Below, in pieces: positions 61,533-64,000 of a stretch of 64,000 bases of DNA. Position 1 is the stretch's first letter. Each line of letters opens with the position of its first letter. A program made the translations under genes and the position numbers. Under the pieces are notes generated by a model. The model searched no databases, was not told where the DNA came from, and saw nothing but the letters and a program-made list of their open reading frames with translations. This DNA comes from Mactromeris polynyma (taxonomy: Eukaryota > Mollusca > Bivalvia > Venerida > Mactridae): positions 23,124,264 through 23,188,263 of the forward strand of contig JASFXZ010000007.1 in assembly GCA_032209605.1 (NCBI GenBank). Direction: 5' to 3'.

Positions 61533-62114
61533 TGGTGGCATATTTCTGCCACCAGTTAACTACTTAATTAACTAGACAATTATGTAGTTATCACGTTAAA
61601 GAAACTATAAAACTACTAAATTAACTAGACAATTATGTGGTTAACTAGACAAGTATCGTGATAAATGTTCATACGAGATAAATATCTTAATACGAAAAAT
61701 TGTCTGATAGTGCCCATAACTGCCACCACTTACCCATCCATCTATTTACGATAAGTGTTAAATAGTTAACGCGATAAATATCTAGTTAACGACATAATTA
61801 TCTAGTTAATTATCACATTAACTAGATATATAGATACTTAACTCGTTAACCACTTAATTAACTGGATAATTATGTAGTTAACGAGATATTTATTGCGTTA
61901 ACTACTTAACACGTATCTAAAATTGATTGTCCTTACAGGGTTTAAGTGGATAAGTGGTGGCAGTTGTGGGCACTATCAGACAATTTTTTGTGTTAAGATA
62001 TTTATCTAGTTTAATTTTCTAGTTAATTAAGTAGTTATCTAGTTTCTTTAACGTGACAACCATATTATTATCTAGTTCATTAAATAGTTAACTGGTGGCA
62101 GAAGTATGCCACCA
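61533..62114. mobile_element. complete foldback/MITE element rich in CTAGTTAA
   Basis: 582 bp. Outer inverted repeats of about 43 bp start TGGTGGCATATTTCTGCC on the left and TGGTGGCATACTTCTGCC on the minus strand of the right. Inside is a second inverted pair (TCTGATAGTGCCCATAACTG at about 61702 and its inverse near 61967). The filling is many permutations of TCTAGTTAAC and TAATTAAGTAGTTA. No coding capacity. A right-half copy is at 26478-26626. Confidence 0.85.
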
Positions 62115-62777
62115 TAGAATATGCATTCAAACTGAAACGGATGGGGCGCTTTATTTAATTTGAATACGTTCGCATTACCGCGACGAAACAGTATACCTGC
62201 ATACCTGTCTTTATATCAACTTTACCGGATCATAAAGGCAATTAAATTAATTCAAAAGAATGATTTATAAGACACCAACATATTTGTATTGAAATACAGA
62301 CATTGTGAATTTTCAATTTCAAGTGACAACCCTATCTTAATTATGATGTGTATGTCAAGTACATATGTAATTTGACGTTCAAAGTTATACAACACAGATT
62401 AAAAAATATTATCTTCTTTATAGAGACTAGTTTTATCATCTTCATCTCGCACTATTATCGTCTGAATCACCAGCATTTACACCACGTTTACAAGTTTATT
62501 AAGTAAAGCTCAGTTAGTGTATTTATGAATGATACTTTTTTCTGGCGATATGTTCATTAATAATTTGAACGTAAATCGCCTCCTATAGACGAGTAACATC
62601 ATGTGCACCAAGTGATTATCAGTTTGGTTCAAGGACCCAGTGTAATGAGTATTGTATTGTTTCTAGTTCGGAATGTTAAGTTTTGAACTGCTATAATAAC
62701 CCTTACTGGTTTGTGGAATTGGGATCTACCCTATTTTGCTTATTTATACGGGCGAGTCTAACGACCATCAAGAGCTT
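62115..62777. other. intron, nothing recognised
   Basis: AT-rich sequence between the foldback element and the minisatellite. Confidence 0.4.
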
Positions 62778-64000
62778 GTCCGACAATCTGCATATCTGCC
62801 TACCGCCTGCGCGACAATCTGCCTATATGCCTACTCGCCTGCCCGACACCCTGCCTATCTGCCGACCCGCCTGTCCCACAAATTGCCTATCTGCCTACTC
62901 GCCAGCCCGACACCCTGCCTATCGGCCTACGCGCCTGTCCGACACCCTGCCTATCTGCCTACTCGTCTGTCCGACAAACTGCCTATCTGCCTGCCCGCCT
63001 GTCCGAAACCCTGCCTATCTGCCTACTTGCCTGCCCGACACCCTGCAAATCGGCCTACCTGCCAGTCCGACACCCTGACTATCTGCCTACCCGCCTGTCA
63101 GACAACCTTCCTATCTGCCTACTCGCCTGCCCGACACCCTGCCTATCGGCCTACCCACCTGTCCGACACCCTGCCTATCTGCCTACTCGCCTGTCCGACA
63201 ATCTGCCTGTCTGCCTACCCGCCTGTCCGACAAACTGCCTATCTGCCTGTCTGCCTGTCCGACAACCTGCCTATCTGCCTACCTGCCTGTCCGACACCTT
63301 GCCTATCTGTCTACCCGCCTGTCCGACACCCGGCCTATCTGCCTACCCGCTTGCCCGTCAACCTGCCTATCTGCCAACCTGCCTGTCCGACAACCTGCAT
63401 ATCTGCCTACCCGCCTGTTCGACAACCTGCCTATCTGCCTACCCGCCTGCCCGTCAACATGCCTATCTGCCTACCCGCCTGCCCGTCAAAACCTGCCTAT
63501 CTGGCTACCCGCCTGTCCGACAACCTGCATATCTGCCTACACGCCTGTTCGACAACCTGCCTATCTGCCTACCCGCCTGTCCGACAACCTGCATATCTGC
63601 CTACCCGCCTGTTCGACAACCTGCCTATCTACCTACCCGCCTGTCCGACAACCTGCATATCTGCCTACCCGCCTGCCCGTCAACCTGCCTATCTGCCTAC
63701 CCGCCTGTCCGTCAACCTGCCTATCTGGCTACCCGCCTGTCCGACAACCTGCATATCTGCCTACACGCCTGTCCGACAACCTGCCTGTTTGCCTACCCGC
63801 CTGTCCGACAACCTGCATATCTGCCTACCCGCCTGTCCGACAACCTGCATATCTGCCTACCCGCCTGTTCGACAACCTGCCTATCTGCCTACCGCGTGTC
63901 CGATAATCTGCCTATCTGCGTACTGCCTGCCCGACAACCTGCCTATCTGCCTACCCGCCTGTTCGACAACCTGCCTATCTGCCTACCCGCCTGCCCGACA
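62778..64000. repeat. 32-bp GC-rich minisatellite (right edge)
   Basis: Same unit, same orientation and same variant pool as 1-1272 (for example ACCTGCATATCTGCC, CGGCCTATCTGCC and CTGGCTACCCGCC variants). About 38 copies, continuing past the right edge. It lies upstream (minus strand) of the half-Ig exon at 60960-61151. Confidence 0.95.

Noticed and set aside
62683..63078. 131-codon frame at the right minisatellite
   Set aside because: Mostly minisatellite unit translation.

Overview
The window looks like nuclear DNA of an invertebrate animal, most likely a mollusc. It is AT-rich and intron-rich, with GT-AG splice sites, tRNA-derived SINE heads, foldback and MITE-like elements, decayed LINE and DNA-transposon pieces, and very long minisatellites. 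All recognisable genes lie on the minus strand. Species is not determinable here; the phylum is inferred from gene and repeat content.

The main subject is a giant muscle kinase gene of the twitchin/projectin/titin family. Twenty exons with matching splice phases can be followed from about 25.17 kb down to 1.4 kb: half an Ig domain, one fibronectin III domain, a twitchin-type kinase with its regulatory tail, two Ig domains, a Ser/Tyr/Gly repeat linker, one Ig domain and half of another. Transcription would then leave the window through a 32-bp minisatellite (1-1272). This copy is damaged: a splice donor GT changed to AT, the kinase alpha-C Glu changed to Gly, TGA inside the kinase, a one-base frameshift, and TAA codons in the linker and in an Ig domain. 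It also has no recognisable 5' half.

The same 32-bp minisatellite reappears at the right edge (62.78-64 kb). It is followed on the minus strand by three intact exons (61151-60960, 57681-57571, 51547-51333) that encode the missing half Ig and a last Ig, then a stop codon and a polyadenylation signal. The left-edge half Ig and the right-edge half Ig fit in sequence and phase. The simplest reading is a partial tandem duplication of the 3' half of a twitchin gene: the upstream copy ends at about 51.25 kb, and the downstream 5'-truncated copy (25-1.4 kb) is decaying. Joined, the kinase would be followed by five Ig domains, as in nematode twitchin. A misassembly across the minisatellite is the main alternative.

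The introns of the right-hand exons are dominated by arrays. A 34-36 bp minisatellite (58.42-60.96 kb) starts at an exon's splice donor, and its unit contains a copy of that exon-intron junction, giving dozens of serial candidate 5' splice sites. A 22-bp minisatellite (52.07-57.54 kb) contains a near-perfect 550-bp higher-order duplication. Between the two twitchin parts lies a five-exon secreted Cys-rich EB-module-like gene (40.27-34.75 kb). The rest is a decayed pogo/Tigger-like transposase with a C-terminal Cys-rich finger (about 37.1-38.2 kb), a LINE endonuclease fragment (about 42 kb), SINEs, foldback elements and dispersed duplicates.
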